Part shown: positions 23,757 through 32,103 of the stretch, piece by piece
How positions within the stretch are numbered: position 1 is the stretch's first letter
Layout: the number at the start of each line of letters is the position of its first letter
Source: Prevotella sp.
GTDB taxonomy: Bacteria; Bacteroidota; Bacteroidia; Bacteroidales; Bacteroidaceae
Assembly (NCBI GenBank): GCA_017524385.1
Contig: JAFWSS010000119.1
Span: forward strand, 1-33,044
Direction: 5' to 3'
Length of the DNA stretch: 33,044 bases
Notes under the pieces: generated by a model
The model's input: the letters and a program-made list of their open reading frames with translations, nothing else
Told to the model about the DNA's origin: nothing
Databases searched by the model: none
Program-made: the position numbers and the translations under genes

Positions 23757-23796
23757 CGTGTGAAAGCGACAATTGATTATTTTATATAAAGTTAGT

Positions 23797-26001
23797 ATGA
23801 GTATTCCTGTAGTTTTTTGGCTTGTTCCCATTGCCTCGGTGTGCGCATTGGGCATGGCCTGGTTTTTCTTCAAGCAAATGATGCAAGAAGAAGAGGGCAC
23901 ACCTCGTATGGCAGAAATTGCCGAGTATGTTCGTCGTGGCGCCATGGCTTATCTGAAGCAACAGTACCGTGTTGTCCTGATTGTCTTCATTGTCTTGGCC
24001 ATCATTTTCGCTTTCATGGCCTATGTGCTCCATGTTCAGAATGAATGGGTTCCTTTCGCTTTCCTTACGGGTGGTTTCTTCAGCGGCCTAGCCGGATTCT
24101 TCGGTATGAAGACTGCGACCTACGCCTCAGCCCGCACCGCCAATGCTGCTCGCAAGAGCATGGACCGTGGTTTGCGCGTTGCATTCCGTAGTGGTGCCGT
24201 GATGGGTTTGGTGGTGGTAGGCCTCGGCCTTCTCGACATCGCCCTTTGGTATCTGATCCTCAACGCCGTGCTGGAGGACACCACCAACAAGTTGATCATC
24301 ATCACCACTACGATGCTTACCTTCGGCATGGGTGCGTCCACGCAGGCGTTGTTTGCTCGTGTGGGCGGTGGCATCTACACGAAGGCAGCCGACGTAGGAG
24401 CCGACTTGGTGGGCAAGGTAGAGGCCAACATCCCTGAAGACGACCCGCGCAACCCTGCCACCATCGCCGACAACGTGTGCGACAACGTGGGCGACGTCGC
24501 CGGCATGGGTGCCGACCTTTACGAGAGCTATTGCGGCAGCATCCTCTCCACCGCCGCCCTTGGTGCGACAGCCTTCGCTGCAGTGCCCGAAATGCAGATG
24601 AAAGCAGTGATTGCCCCGATGATCATCGCAGCCGTGGGCATCTTCCTCTCACTCATCGGCATCTTCATGGTCCGCACGAAAGAAGGTGCCACGATGAAGG
24701 ACCTGCTCCACTCGCTTGGTGTCGGCACTAATGCCTCCGCCATCCTCATCGCCATTGCCTCATTCGCCATCCTTTATCTATTAAATATTGAAAACTGGCT
24801 TGGCGTCTCCTTCTCCGTAGTCACCGGCCTGGTGGCAGGTGTCATCATCGGTCAAGGCACAGAATACTATACCTCTCATAGTTACAAGCCGACGCAGCGC
24901 ATCGCCGAGTCCTCACAGACCGGTTCTGCAACGGTGATCATCAAAGGCATCGGCACCGGCATGATCTCGACGATGATTCCCGTGGTGACCATCTCCGTAG
25001 CCATCATCCTGAGTTATCTCTGCGCCAATGGTTTCAGTCTGAAAATGGACGCCATCAGCATGTCGCATGGCCTTTACGGCATCGGCATCGCCGCCGTGGG
25101 CATGCTCTCCACCTTGGGCATCACACTTGCCACCGACGCCTATGGTCCCATCGCCGACAACGCCGGCGGCAATGCCGAGATGAGTGAATTGGAACCAGAG
25201 GTACGCAAGCGCACCGACGCCCTCGACGCCCTTGGCAACACCACCGCCGCCACCGGCAAGGGTTTCGCCATCGGTTCTGCAGCCCTCACCGCCTTGGCTC
25301 TTCTGGCTTCCTATGTTGAAGAGGTGAAGATTGCGATGGAGCGCACATTGAACGAAGCCGGGGAATTTGTCTCCGAGACGTATGGAGCCATCAATCCCTC
25401 CACAGCCGACATAGCACAATTCATGGATTATTTCCAAGTGAACCTGATGAACCCGAAGGTTTTGGTAGGTGCTTTCATCGGTGGCATGGCCGCCTTCCTG
25501 TTCTGCGGTCTCACCATGGGCGCCGTGGGTCGTGCAGCCCAGTCGATGGTGGAAGAGGTACGTCGCCAGTTCCGTGAGATCAAGGGCATCCTTGAAGGGA
25601 AAGGCACTCCCGACTACAGACGCTGCGTGGAGATTTCCACCCGCAGTGCCCAACAAGAGATGATTTTCCCGTCATTGCTTGCCATCGCCATCCCCATCGT
25701 CGTGGGCATCCTCCTCGGCGTAGCCGGTGTGATGGGCCTTCTGGTAGGTGGATTGACCGCTGGTTTCACACTCGCCGTATTCATGGCCAACGCCGGTGGT
25801 GCATGGGACAACGCCAAGAAGATGGTAGAAGAGGGCAACTTCGGTGGCAAGGGTTCCGCCTGTCACAAAGCCACCATCGTGGGCGACACCGTAGGCGACC
25901 CGTTCAAGGACACCTCTGGCCCCAGCCTCAACATCCTCATCAAACTGATGTCCATGGTGAGCATCGTCATGGCAGGTCTGACCATCGCTTGTGGCATGTA
26001 A
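23797..26001 (+). CDS. hppA: Membrane-bound ion-pumping pyrophosphatase, K+-dependent type
   Basis: This 734-residue inner-membrane pump has about 16 helices and couples PPi hydrolysis to Na+ and/or H+ export. Conserved cytosolic motifs are DVGADLVGKVE, EDDPRNPATIADN, DAYGPIADNAGG and VGDTVGDPFKDTSGP. GNTTAATGKG carries Ala at the position that is Lys in K+-independent enzymes, so K+ dependence is expected. Glu in GADLYES is compatible with a Na+-pumping subclass, but ion specificity cannot be settled by eye. The segment DNVCDNVGD has Cys where most family members I recall have Gly. The start at 23797 (MSIPVVFWLVP) was preferred over an upstream TTG. An extensive repeat follows the stop. Confidence 0.92.
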   Translation: MSIPVVFWLVPIASVCALGMAWFFFKQMMQEEEGTPRMAEIAEYVRRGAMAYLKQQYRVVLIVFIVLAIIFAFMAYVLHVQNEWVPFAFLTGGFFSGLAGFFGMKTATYASARTANAARKSMDRGLRVAFRSGAVMGLVVVGLGLLDIALWYLILNAVLEDTTNKLIIITTTMLTFGMGASTQALFARVGGGIYTKAADVGADLVGKVEANIPEDDPRNPATIADNVCDNVGDVAGMGADLYESYCGSILSTAALGATAFAAVPEMQMKAVIAPMIIAAVGIFLSLIGIFMVRTKEGATMKDLLHSLGVGTNASAILIAIASFAILYLLNIENWLGVSFSVVTGLVAGVIIGQGTEYYTSHSYKPTQRIAESSQTGSATVIIKGIGTGMISTMIPVVTISVAIILSYLCANGFSLKMDAISMSHGLYGIGIAAVGMLSTLGITLATDAYGPIADNAGGNAEMSELEPEVRKRTDALDALGNTTAATGKGFAIGSAALTALALLASYVEEVKIAMERTLNEAGEFVSETYGAINPSTADIAQFMDYFQVNLMNPKVLVGAFIGGMAAFLFCGLTMGAVGRAAQSMVEEVRRQFREIKGILEGKGTPDYRRCVEISTRSAQQEMIFPSLLAIAIPIVVGILLGVAGVMGLLVGGLTAGFTLAVFMANAGGAWDNAKKMVEEGNFGGKGSACHKATIVGDTVGDPFKDTSGPSLNILIKLMSMVSIVMAGLTIACGM

Positions 26002-26003
26002 CC

Positions 26004-26114
26004 GAGTTAAAAGGGAGTTAAAGGGAAGTTAAAAGGGAGTTAAAGAGGAGTTAAAGGGGAGTTAAAGAGGAGTTAAAAAGGAGTTAAAAAGGAGTTAAAG
26101 GGGAGTTAAAGGGA
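26004..26114 (+). repeat. Tandem GGAGTTAAAG repeat, about 10-11 units
   Basis: Units of 10-11 bp (GGAGTTAAAG, GGAGTTAAAAA, GGAAGTTAAAG) start 2 bp after the hppA stop and continue for 110 bp. They supply TAA triplets in changing frames. The same family occurs at 22106-22140. Confidence 0.9.
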
Positions 26115-26138
26115 CAATACCTTGCTAGTGTAGGGCAA

Positions 26139-26245
26139 AGTCAACCAGCTCAGCTGAAACTCTGCTGACAATCGTTAGAGTCAACCAACTCAGCTGAAAC
26201 TCCGCTGACAATCGTTAGAGTCAAGTTGCTCAGCCGAGACTCACC
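26139..26245 (+). repeat. 40-bp tandem repeat, two full copies and one partial
   Basis: Copies at 26139-26178 and 26179-26218 differ at two positions; a diverged partial copy follows (26219-26245). Each starts AGTCAACC, contains CTCAGCTGAAACTC and ends CAATCGTTAG. In the partial copy GAGTC pairs with GACTC across the unit, resembling the GAGTCAAGC hairpin element at 210-355. Confidence 0.85.
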
Positions 26246-26258
26246 TTTCCTTCACACT

Positions 26259-26474
26259 TCACATTTCTTCTTTTTCGAACCTTTCGAAAGTTGAATCAAG
26301 GAAATATCCGACAAGGGCGATGAGAGCATTGAGGCTCCCACCGCCCTTGTTTTTTTCAGAGTAACCGAAGTAATTGGTATGATTGGAGCAATCAGAGCAA
26401 CCTGTTTGATTGGAGTAATCAAGGTAATGGTTTTGATAGGAGCAGTCACCCCTCTTATTCTTCGTAAAACCCAC
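26259..26474 (-). CDS. Doubtful 71-residue ORF over a 27-bp tandem repeat
   Basis: The minus-strand frame encodes MGFTKNKRG followed by 9-residue units of the form xDCSxQxxx (GDCSYQNHY, LDYSNQTGC, SDCSNHTNY, FGYSEKNKG) and a nonrepetitive tail. A second overlapping frame is also open across the same repeats (TPIKQVALI-type units), so openness may only reflect the repeat. No good promoter or ribosome-binding site was found. Confidence 0.15.
   Translation of the reverse strand: MGFTKNKRGDCSYQNHYLDYSNQTGCSDCSNHTNYFGYSEKNKGGGSLNALIALVGYFLDSTFERFEKEEM
26311..26356 (+). terminator. Hairpin with T run, probable end of a plus-strand transcript
   Basis: ACAAGGGCG (26311-26319) pairs with CGCCCTTGT (26342-26350) over 9 bp, followed directly by T6. 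The 22-nt loop can pair weakly (GAG/CTC). It lies 310 bp behind hppA and would end an hppA read-through or a repeat-derived RNA. Confidence 0.65.
26353..26460. repeat. 27-bp tandem repeat with palindromic core
   Basis: TGATTGGAGCAATCA (26380-26394), TGATTGGAGTAATCA (26407-26421) and TGATAGGAGCAGTCA (26434-26448) recur at an exact 27-bp period. A weaker copy precedes them. Each core is a 6-bp inverted repeat around GAG. Confidence 0.8.
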
Positions 26475-26556
26475 TGATTTCTACGGTAAAATCATTTCAG
26501 TATGTAGTTTTAACAAAAATTACCACTCTAAAACTTAATAATATGTGGAAGATTTG

Positions 26557-26564
26557 TACTTTTG
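26557..26564 (+). promoter_or_regulatory. -7 box upstream of the small His-rich protein
   Basis: TACTTTTG matches TAnnTTTG 115 bp before the ATG at 26680, giving a long leader. The -33 region is poor. The remaining part of the 26002-26679 spacer holds only the listed repeats and terminator. Confidence 0.45.
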
Positions 26565-26679
26565 CAAAAAATTTGCAAAAACTCCAATTTACACGTCATT
26601 CATTCGAAGAAATAGCGGTCACTTTAGATTGAGCAACGCATGGGAATGATATGTATGGAAATCAAACCAACAGAAAGTA

Positions 26680-26961
26680 ATGAGCACATCAGACGACTAT
26701 AAGAGCGGTTCCAGCAGCTCTTCTTCACACAGCGAATCCTCCTCTCACAGCCACCATCACCACCACAGTAGTCACCATGGCAAGAAAAGGAAGAAGCACA
26801 TGGATGATTCCGACCGTTTCAAGAAGCATGGTTTGTCATCCATTCGTCGCCGCAAGATTTTGGGCAAGATTGTTTGGTGGCTTTTGGTATTGGCCGCCTT
26901 GGCAGTGATAGCTGGCATAGTAATTGTTTACGCATATGTCCCCGACAGGCATTATTTATAA
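26680..26961 (+). CDS. Small His/Ser-rich single-span membrane protein
   Basis: This 93-residue protein is not assigned to a known family. Residues 1-35 are almost only Ser, His and Asp/Glu, including a run of five His; residues 35-60 are strongly basic (KKRKK, RRRK). One transmembrane helix spans about 64-86 (WWLLVLAALAVIAGIVIVYAYV), with a 7-residue tail. By the positive-inside rule the His/Ser segment should be cytoplasmic. The His run suggests binding of Ni, Zn or Cu, or simply low complexity. It is monocistronic, with a promoter at 26557-26564 and a terminator at 26997-27024. Confidence 0.6.
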   Translation: MSTSDDYKSGSSSSSSHSESSSHSHHHHHSSHHGKKRKKHMDDSDRFKKHGLSSIRRRKILGKIVWWLLVLAALAVIAGIVIVYAYVPDRHYL

Positions 26962-26996
26962 ATGATGCTTCATTCGTATTGCATATAAGAAAATTT

Positions 26997-27024
26997 GAAG
27001 GCCAAGGAAGAATCCTTGGCCTTC
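26997..27024. terminator. Bidirectional terminator
   Basis: GAAGGCCAAGGA (26997-27008) and TCCTTGGCCTTC (27013-27024) form a perfect 12-bp stem with a 4-nt loop. It lies between convergent genes, with AT-rich flanks on both sides. Confidence 0.8.
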
Positions 27025-27061
27025 ATTAATTTGTATCCATCACCGTTAGATGCAGAAATGC

Positions 27062-28714
27062 TCACTTGGTCACCCTGAACCAGTCGGCTTCCACCCATCC
27101 CCTGTCGGTGTTTCCTGCAGGTTCCACGCTGACGAATCCCATTTTGGCCCCAATCCACTTTCCTTCTCTCATTTTGAAATCCTCTCCAGCCTCCTTGAAC
27201 TTTTTCCCATCAAGGCTGTATGAGAACTTGCAAATGCCATTGTCCACCTTCATCCTGAGATAGATGTCAAGATGGATGGCTGGTTTGTAGTCGATTTTGT
27301 CTTCCTCAGTGGGTTTGAAGTTGTCGATGTCGACGATGGTCTCAGGTTTGCCCTTGTCGGCCGACAGGCAAGTCACCCTTTGCAAGACGAACCCCTTGCC
27401 CACCCTCTTTGCCATGAGGGCGGAATAGTCGAGTCCTTGCATGATGATGCCCCCCGCCTGGTTCTCAGCCTTGCATGTGACGCGAATCTTCGCTGTGGCG
27501 GTGAATTGGTCAGCCGGTGTTTTCTGCAAGAGCATGTTGGGGACGTCCCACATGTTGACAGCCTCCTTGTCATGCTTGAAATTGAAGATGCGGAAAGTTC
27601 CGAAGGTGGTAGGCATGCCGAAAGTCTGGTCGTAGTTGGCTTGCCACTGCCATTGCAAGCCCATTGCAGGTGTGCTGAAATCGTCGCTCTCCACGGGATT
27701 GACCATCTTCCAAGGTGCACGTGTCTTTGGTTTTCGATAGGTGATGACAGGTTCTCCACAGTAGTCACCGTCCTTGTCCACCCCCATGACGGGCCAGTTA
27801 TCCTTCCATGTGACAGGCTGCAGGTGAACCACTCTCCCATAACATTCCTTGTCCTGGAAATGCATGAACCAGTCCTCTCCCATGGCCGTATGCACCCATC
27901 CCCCTTGGTGTGGCCCGTTCACATTGGTCTTTCCCTGTGCCAGCACCACTTTGTGCTCGTAGGGTCCATAGGGCGACTTTGCCCTCATGGCAAGTTGGAA
28001 GCCAGTGGGCACTCCTCCTGCCGGGCACATGATCCAGTACCACCCTTCTCGTTTGTAGAACTTAGGTCCCTCGCAGGTACGGTTTTCTGTTCCGTTACCA
28101 TCGAAGACGATGACGGGTTGCGAGATGGCGCGTGTGCCATCTGCCGACAATTCCCTCACGGTGAGCACGGAAGCGAAGCGCGCCCGACTGTTGGCCCATC
28201 CGTTCACGAGATAGCATCGGCCGTCATCATCCCATAGCGGGCAAGTGTCGATGATGCCTTTTCCCGGTATGACACAGAGCGGTTCGCTCCATTCCCCCGC
28301 CGGGTCCTTGGCCTTCACCATGAAAGCGCCATAGTCGGGGTCTCCCCAAAAGATATAGAATTCTCCATCATGGTAGCGGATGCTTGGCGCCCATATGCCA
28401 TTGCCATGGCTGGGTTTGTCGAAGACGTCACGGGGTTTGAGTTCCTTGACGGCATAGCCAATGATTTCCCAATTGACCAAGTCGCGTGAGTGGAGAATGG
28501 GAAGTCCCGGAATGCACTGGAAGGAACTGGCTGTGAGGTAATAGTCGTCTCCCACGACACATACGTCGGGGTCGCTGTAGTCGGCATTGATGACCGGGTT
28601 GGTGTACGTACCGTCGCCGTTGTCAGGCGCCCATGCCTGTGAGCGGTAGTCGCCTTGTGCCTGCAAGGCGAGAGGCAACATCAGTAAAGCAATGATTTCA
28701 AGTAGTTGTTTCAT
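27062..28714 (-). CDS. Secreted glycoside hydrolase family 43 (beta-xylosidase / arabinofuranosidase-like)
   Basis: This 550-residue protein has a signal peptide ending LALQAQ. The N-terminal five-bladed propeller carries the GH43 triad: base Asp in DYSDPDVC (Asp48), pKa-setting Asp in GIIDTCPLWDDDG, and acid Glu in RTCEGPKFYK. A C-terminal concanavalin-like beta-sandwich (about 355-550, beginning GLQWQW) is typical of two-domain GH43 enzymes acting on xylan or arabinoxylan side chains. It would act in the periplasm or at the surface on plant polysaccharide. It starts 29 bp behind the ATP-grasp-like gene and may share its transcript. No SusC/SusD pair lies in the window. Confidence 0.9.
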   Translation of the reverse strand: MKQLLEIIALLMLPLALQAQGDYRSQAWAPDNGDGTYTNPVINADYSDPDVCVVGDDYYLTASSFQCIPGLPILHSRDLVNWEIIGYAVKELKPRDVFDKPSHGNGIWAPSIRYHDGEFYIFWGDPDYGAFMVKAKDPAGEWSEPLCVIPGKGIIDTCPLWDDDGRCYLVNGWANSRARFASVLTVRELSADGTRAISQPVIVFDGNGTENRTCEGPKFYKREGWYWIMCPAGGVPTGFQLAMRAKSPYGPYEHKVVLAQGKTNVNGPHQGGWVHTAMGEDWFMHFQDKECYGRVVHLQPVTWKDNWPVMGVDKDGDYCGEPVITYRKPKTRAPWKMVNPVESDDFSTPAMGLQWQWQANYDQTFGMPTTFGTFRIFNFKHDKEAVNMWDVPNMLLQKTPADQFTATAKIRVTCKAENQAGGIIMQGLDYSALMAKRVGKGFVLQRVTCLSADKGKPETIVDIDNFKPTEEDKIDYKPAIHLDIYLRMKVDNGICKFSYSLDGKKFKEAGEDFKMREGKWIGAKMGFVSVEPAGNTDRGWVEADWFRVTK

Positions 28715-28743
28715 GATTTGTGGTTTTTAGTATGGTTGTTGTA

Positions 28744-29796
28744 TTATTCCAAGCATAAGTGGTATTGTCCTTTCTGGCACGTCACGCGCATGGTGTCATA
28801 CCTTCCCCTGGTGCGTTGTGCCAAGGCGATAGCCGCCCATCCCATCGTGCATCGCAGGTTGACTTCGACACAGGGATGGACTTTACGGTGGCCTTTCTCC
28901 TCCACCACCATCATATCCACCCCCAGCGGTCCTTTGTAACCGGCGAACGTCTCTGCAAGTAGTGCTTCCAATGCGTGAACGAGTGGCCGCACGACTTCCA
29001 ACGGAATTTCCTTTCCCAAAAGTCCCCATTTCTCTTCCTCCGCAGCCAGCACGTTGCCCGAATACGCCCCATTGCGCGTATCGAAGAGCGAGAGGCCTTC
29101 GTATTGCACCCCCCCATTCTCGGCCATGAACTCCATAGCGAAATCCATCAACCTCTGGTATCGATGCTCGACGATGACGCAGCCCTGATGTGCCAGCACA
29201 TTGCGCAGGAATCCCTCGAGGTTGCCATCAAGTTCTTTCTCGACGAAGCGCACCCCTCTTCCACTACAACTCCAGGGAGCCTTGCACACGACGGCTCTCT
29301 CTTGCGAAAGCCATTGCCGCACCTCATCCACGCTCTTGGCTTCTCGGCGCTCTCCCAGCGTATCGGGCAACGTGTCCACCAAGCGTTGTAACAACGGGAT
29401 GGTGGTTCTTCTGTGTGAGAGCATCCTCACCCTTTCCACTTCCTCAGCCTTGGGCAAGCAGCCGGCAGGGACACCAGCACGCAGCAGTTGGTGGCGCAAG
29501 GCCATGTCCCATCCCCACGGTCTGATTTCAAAGTGTTCATATCTTTTGACGACATCAGGAAGTTGACTCCAGGAAACGAACGCCACTTTGGGGAGGAAAT
29601 CCCCGAATGGTGCGGCCGCCCTTTCCATCGCTGTGACGTCATCCACCAATATGGAGTCGCCTTCATTTGCCCAGAAGGCGGGCAAGAAGCCCAATCCCGC
29701 CCGCATTCCCCTTCCTGCAGCAGGAGGAGTGAAACCCTCGCCTCCGTATGCCATGGCAAGGTCGTGCTCTGGATTGTATACATGCGTCACCATCAT
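28744..29796 (-). CDS. ATP-grasp-like protein of unknown substrate
   Basis: This 350-residue soluble protein has a conserved-looking N terminus (HVYNPEHDLAMAYGG, then TPPAAGRGMRAGLGFLP) followed by ATP-grasp landmarks: VVCKAPWSCSGRGV (Lys and glycine-rich loop), CVIVEHRYQ (hinge Glu), LGVDMMVV and CVEVNLRCTMG (Glu-x-Asn metal ligands). It would ligate a carboxylate to an amine or similar group using ATP, or be a degenerate member. I recall similar proteins only in Bacteroidota and without assigned function. Two tandem ATG codons (29796, 29793) are possible starts. GH43 follows by 29 bp, a pairing without obvious biochemical logic. Confidence 0.65.
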   Translation of the reverse strand: MMVTHVYNPEHDLAMAYGGEGFTPPAAGRGMRAGLGFLPAFWANEGDSILVDDVTAMERAAAPFGDFLPKVAFVSWSQLPDVVKRYEHFEIRPWGWDMALRHQLLRAGVPAGCLPKAEEVERVRMLSHRRTTIPLLQRLVDTLPDTLGERREAKSVDEVRQWLSQERAVVCKAPWSCSGRGVRFVEKELDGNLEGFLRNVLAHQGCVIVEHRYQRLMDFAMEFMAENGGVQYEGLSLFDTRNGAYSGNVLAAEEEKWGLLGKEIPLEVVRPLVHALEALLAETFAGYKGPLGVDMMVVEEKGHRKVHPCVEVNLRCTMGWAAIALAQRTRGRYDTMRVTCQKGQYHLCLE

Positions 29797-29987
29797 CTTT
29801 CATCATCTTTCGGGAAGCATCACTCTCAAGTTGCCTGTCAGGGCTTTGCACGCATAGCAACTTGATAATCAGCACATTTCACAAGTACTAAGATACCACC
29901 CTATTCATGGATGTCCTGAATGATGGTGTAAAGATACGAAAAAAAAACAAAAAAAGGAGAAAGGAGCGTGAAATATTTCAACCCATA

Positions 29988-30025
29988 CTCCTCACGCATC
30001 CATCATTTGCTGGACGCGTGAGGAG
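29988..30025. terminator. Hairpin downstream of the C10 peptidase gene
   Basis: CTCCTCACGC (29988-29997) pairs with GCGTGAGGAG (30016-30025) over 10 bp. There is no adjacent T run on the minus strand, so termination is uncertain. The rest of 29797-30077 holds A-rich tracts and no recognised gene. Confidence 0.35.
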
Positions 30026-30077
30026 AAAATGCACCAAGAACCTTGAGAGGCGACGCACATGCATCGCCCCTCAACAT

Positions 30078-31781
30078 TTATCTGGATTTGACAAATTTGC
30101 GTGACCCGTTGGCATCTTGTATGACATAGACACCTTTTGACAAACTTCTCAAGATGTTGGCGTATTCTTGCTCATCAGGAGTCGTGCTCCAACGCCTCAC
30201 GCAAACACCTCCCAAGGTGCTGATGGTGAGTCCTTTCACGGGTGCGACATCTTGCTGCCGTACAGCAGTGGCATAGTCGGTGAGAGGCAGCCAACGCTTG
30301 CCGTTCAATTCCCTATAAAAGGCACTTATCTCGTAGCCTTCAGAGAAATCGGCCTTGGTGTCAGGGATGAAATAGCGATAGGTCATCTGCTGGCCATCAT
30401 AGATGGACGTAAGTTGGTGAGAAAGGTAGGTTTTGCCTTTATTGCTGATGCAAATCTGCAAGGAGTCTTCAAAGTTGTTTTCTGAAGGGTTGCAGATGGT
30501 GAATTCAAAAGTCTTCCCTCCATTTTGGCCTGTCACTTCCTTGATGCCGTCGAGCAGGTAGAGGTGGGTGTCGAGTTTGTGTGACGGCAGGACGTGGAAG
30601 GTGAAAGTCCCGTTTTCCACGGTCACGGGCACACGGTTGGGTGCATTGTCCCATCCTCTTACCCATGGTGCGCTTTCATTTTCTCTCGAAACGATACTCA
30701 TCTCATATTCACCATTTCCCAATGTCGACGGCAGGGTGAAAAATCCCCTGAAATACCTCATCTTGCCACCATCAGGGAAAGATTGGTTGCGTAATACAGT
30801 TGGCGAGACAGCTTGCAACACGCCGTCACGATAGAACCCAACAGAACAATCTATTGAAGCCCCAAAGAAACTTACCAACTTGACAACACTGTTCACATAT
30901 ACGCTGTTTCTCGCAACGACAGTGCTGGCATAAGGGTCGTCGCCCACGAGCAAGGTGGTGTCCACCACCAGAGCGATGTGGTCGTAGTCGGAATCGGAAA
31001 GCCCCTGCAAGGGAACGCAATCGGTGACCATGGCCTGCCTATGATGATAGCATACACCCCCCACGCCCGGGTTTGTGCCGTTGCCTTGGTTGAGCAGATT
31101 GAGGTCCACCCAACGTATCTGGTAGTTTTCCCCATGTCCGTAATTGGCGTGAAATAGCGATGTCCCGTCATGGCCATCGATGACAAACATATGCCCGGCC
31201 AACCTCTTGTCGGGTTCGCTATGGTCTCCCCTGTAGAATACCGGGTGCCCTTCATCCAATTCCTTGCATAGCATTTCCGTCCATTCAGCAGTGGAATAGT
31301 AGCAACGTCGAAGATACCTGGACTGGGGCGAGAGGTGAAGATAGTGCTGCAGTCCCCACATCATGCTGGGATAATTGTAAGGAGAACTGCCGTTAGTCAT
31401 ATAATGCATTTTCATCGCGGCCCCCACCACGCGCATCAGATTGGCCACGGCCTTTTTCTCTGTTTCCGAAGCCTGTGCACCATATCTTGGTTGGATGTGC
31501 TGCCAGTCGATGGCGCATGTGTCCAAGTCAACGTCGACGTTTCCATATTTCACATGTCCTGTTCCTTTCAACGGAAACTGGTAATAATAGAAAATCTGCG
31601 CCATGGCCGTAGCACCGCATCCTGTCAACGCTTTGTTTCCATTCGCCAGCAACGGGCAGAAAATATTGTATGGATCACCTTGAGACCATACGGCATCTAC
31701 CATATATCCATTTGCCGACGACTGTGCCGAAATATGATTGGCACTCAATAGTGTAACGAAAAGAAGTAATAACTTTTTCAT
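30078..31781 (-). CDS. C10 (streptopain-like) cysteine peptidase, lacking a propeptide
   Basis: This 567-residue protein has a signal peptide (MKKLLLLFVTLLSANHISAQ). The C10 catalytic Cys is in LTGCGATAMAQI (Cys55) and the His in GHMFVIDGHDG (His197). C10 zymogens such as SpeB and interpain carry roughly 100 residues of propeptide before the catalytic domain; here the Cys lies only 35 residues after the signal peptide, so the prodomain is missing. The Trp-rich loop after the His, usually WGWGG, reads NYGHGENY. Residues about 270-520 form beta-rich domains, and the end (LSKGVYVIQDANGSRKFVKSR) resembles the C-terminal tails of Bacteroidales secreted proteins. The active-site changes make its activity uncertain. 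Confidence 0.8.
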   Translation of the reverse strand: MKKLLLLFVTLLSANHISAQSSANGYMVDAVWSQGDPYNIFCPLLANGNKALTGCGATAMAQIFYYYQFPLKGTGHVKYGNVDVDLDTCAIDWQHIQPRYGAQASETEKKAVANLMRVVGAAMKMHYMTNGSSPYNYPSMMWGLQHYLHLSPQSRYLRRCYYSTAEWTEMLCKELDEGHPVFYRGDHSEPDKRLAGHMFVIDGHDGTSLFHANYGHGENYQIRWVDLNLLNQGNGTNPGVGGVCYHHRQAMVTDCVPLQGLSDSDYDHIALVVDTTLLVGDDPYASTVVARNSVYVNSVVKLVSFFGASIDCSVGFYRDGVLQAVSPTVLRNQSFPDGGKMRYFRGFFTLPSTLGNGEYEMSIVSRENESAPWVRGWDNAPNRVPVTVENGTFTFHVLPSHKLDTHLYLLDGIKEVTGQNGGKTFEFTICNPSENNFEDSLQICISNKGKTYLSHQLTSIYDGQQMTYRYFIPDTKADFSEGYEISAFYRELNGKRWLPLTDYATAVRQQDVAPVKGLTISTLGGVCVRRWSTTPDEQEYANILRSLSKGVYVIQDANGSRKFVKSR

Positions 31782-31980
31782 CAGTCAAGAATGTTGGTTT
31801 AAGCATATAGAGTAGCACAAGCCCCCATTTTCTATCAGCCATGTTGAAAAAACGTGGTCATTTGGTAGTTTCTTTTTCATGGACAGGCAGAAACATGGCG
31901 ATAGGGAAAGCAGGTGTTGCATAGATTGCACCCACAACCCATAAAAAACGCAAAAAACATGCATATTTTGCAATCTATAC

Positions 31981-32011
31981 TTTGCAATTTGACAAAAAAA
32001 TGCTACCTTTG
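31981..32011 (+). promoter_or_regulatory. Consensus Bacteroidota promoter of the AAA ATPase gene
   Basis: The -33 box TTTG (31981-31984) and -7 box TACCTTTG (32004-32011) are separated by exactly 19 bp, a perfect match to the consensus. TTTGCAAT occurs twice (31967-31974, 31981-31988). The remaining part of the divergent spacer 31782-32103 has no other recognised feature, and no promoter for the C10 gene was identified. Confidence 0.8.
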
Positions 32012-32103
32012 CCAAAACTTAGCAATAGGGATATCTTGGATTGTTGTTCCAAAAAGCCAACAGGGAGCATCACAGCATCAAGAGAAGTCAGAAACAAATC
32101 AGA

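Noticed and set aside
26139-26245. Possible CRISPR array
   Set aside because: The 40-bp units abut without spacers and there are no cas genes; it is a plain tandem repeat.
27272-28237. Plus-strand ORF of 321 codons opposite the GH43 gene
   Set aside because: GH43 has a signal peptide and all catalytic residues; the antisense frame has no motif.
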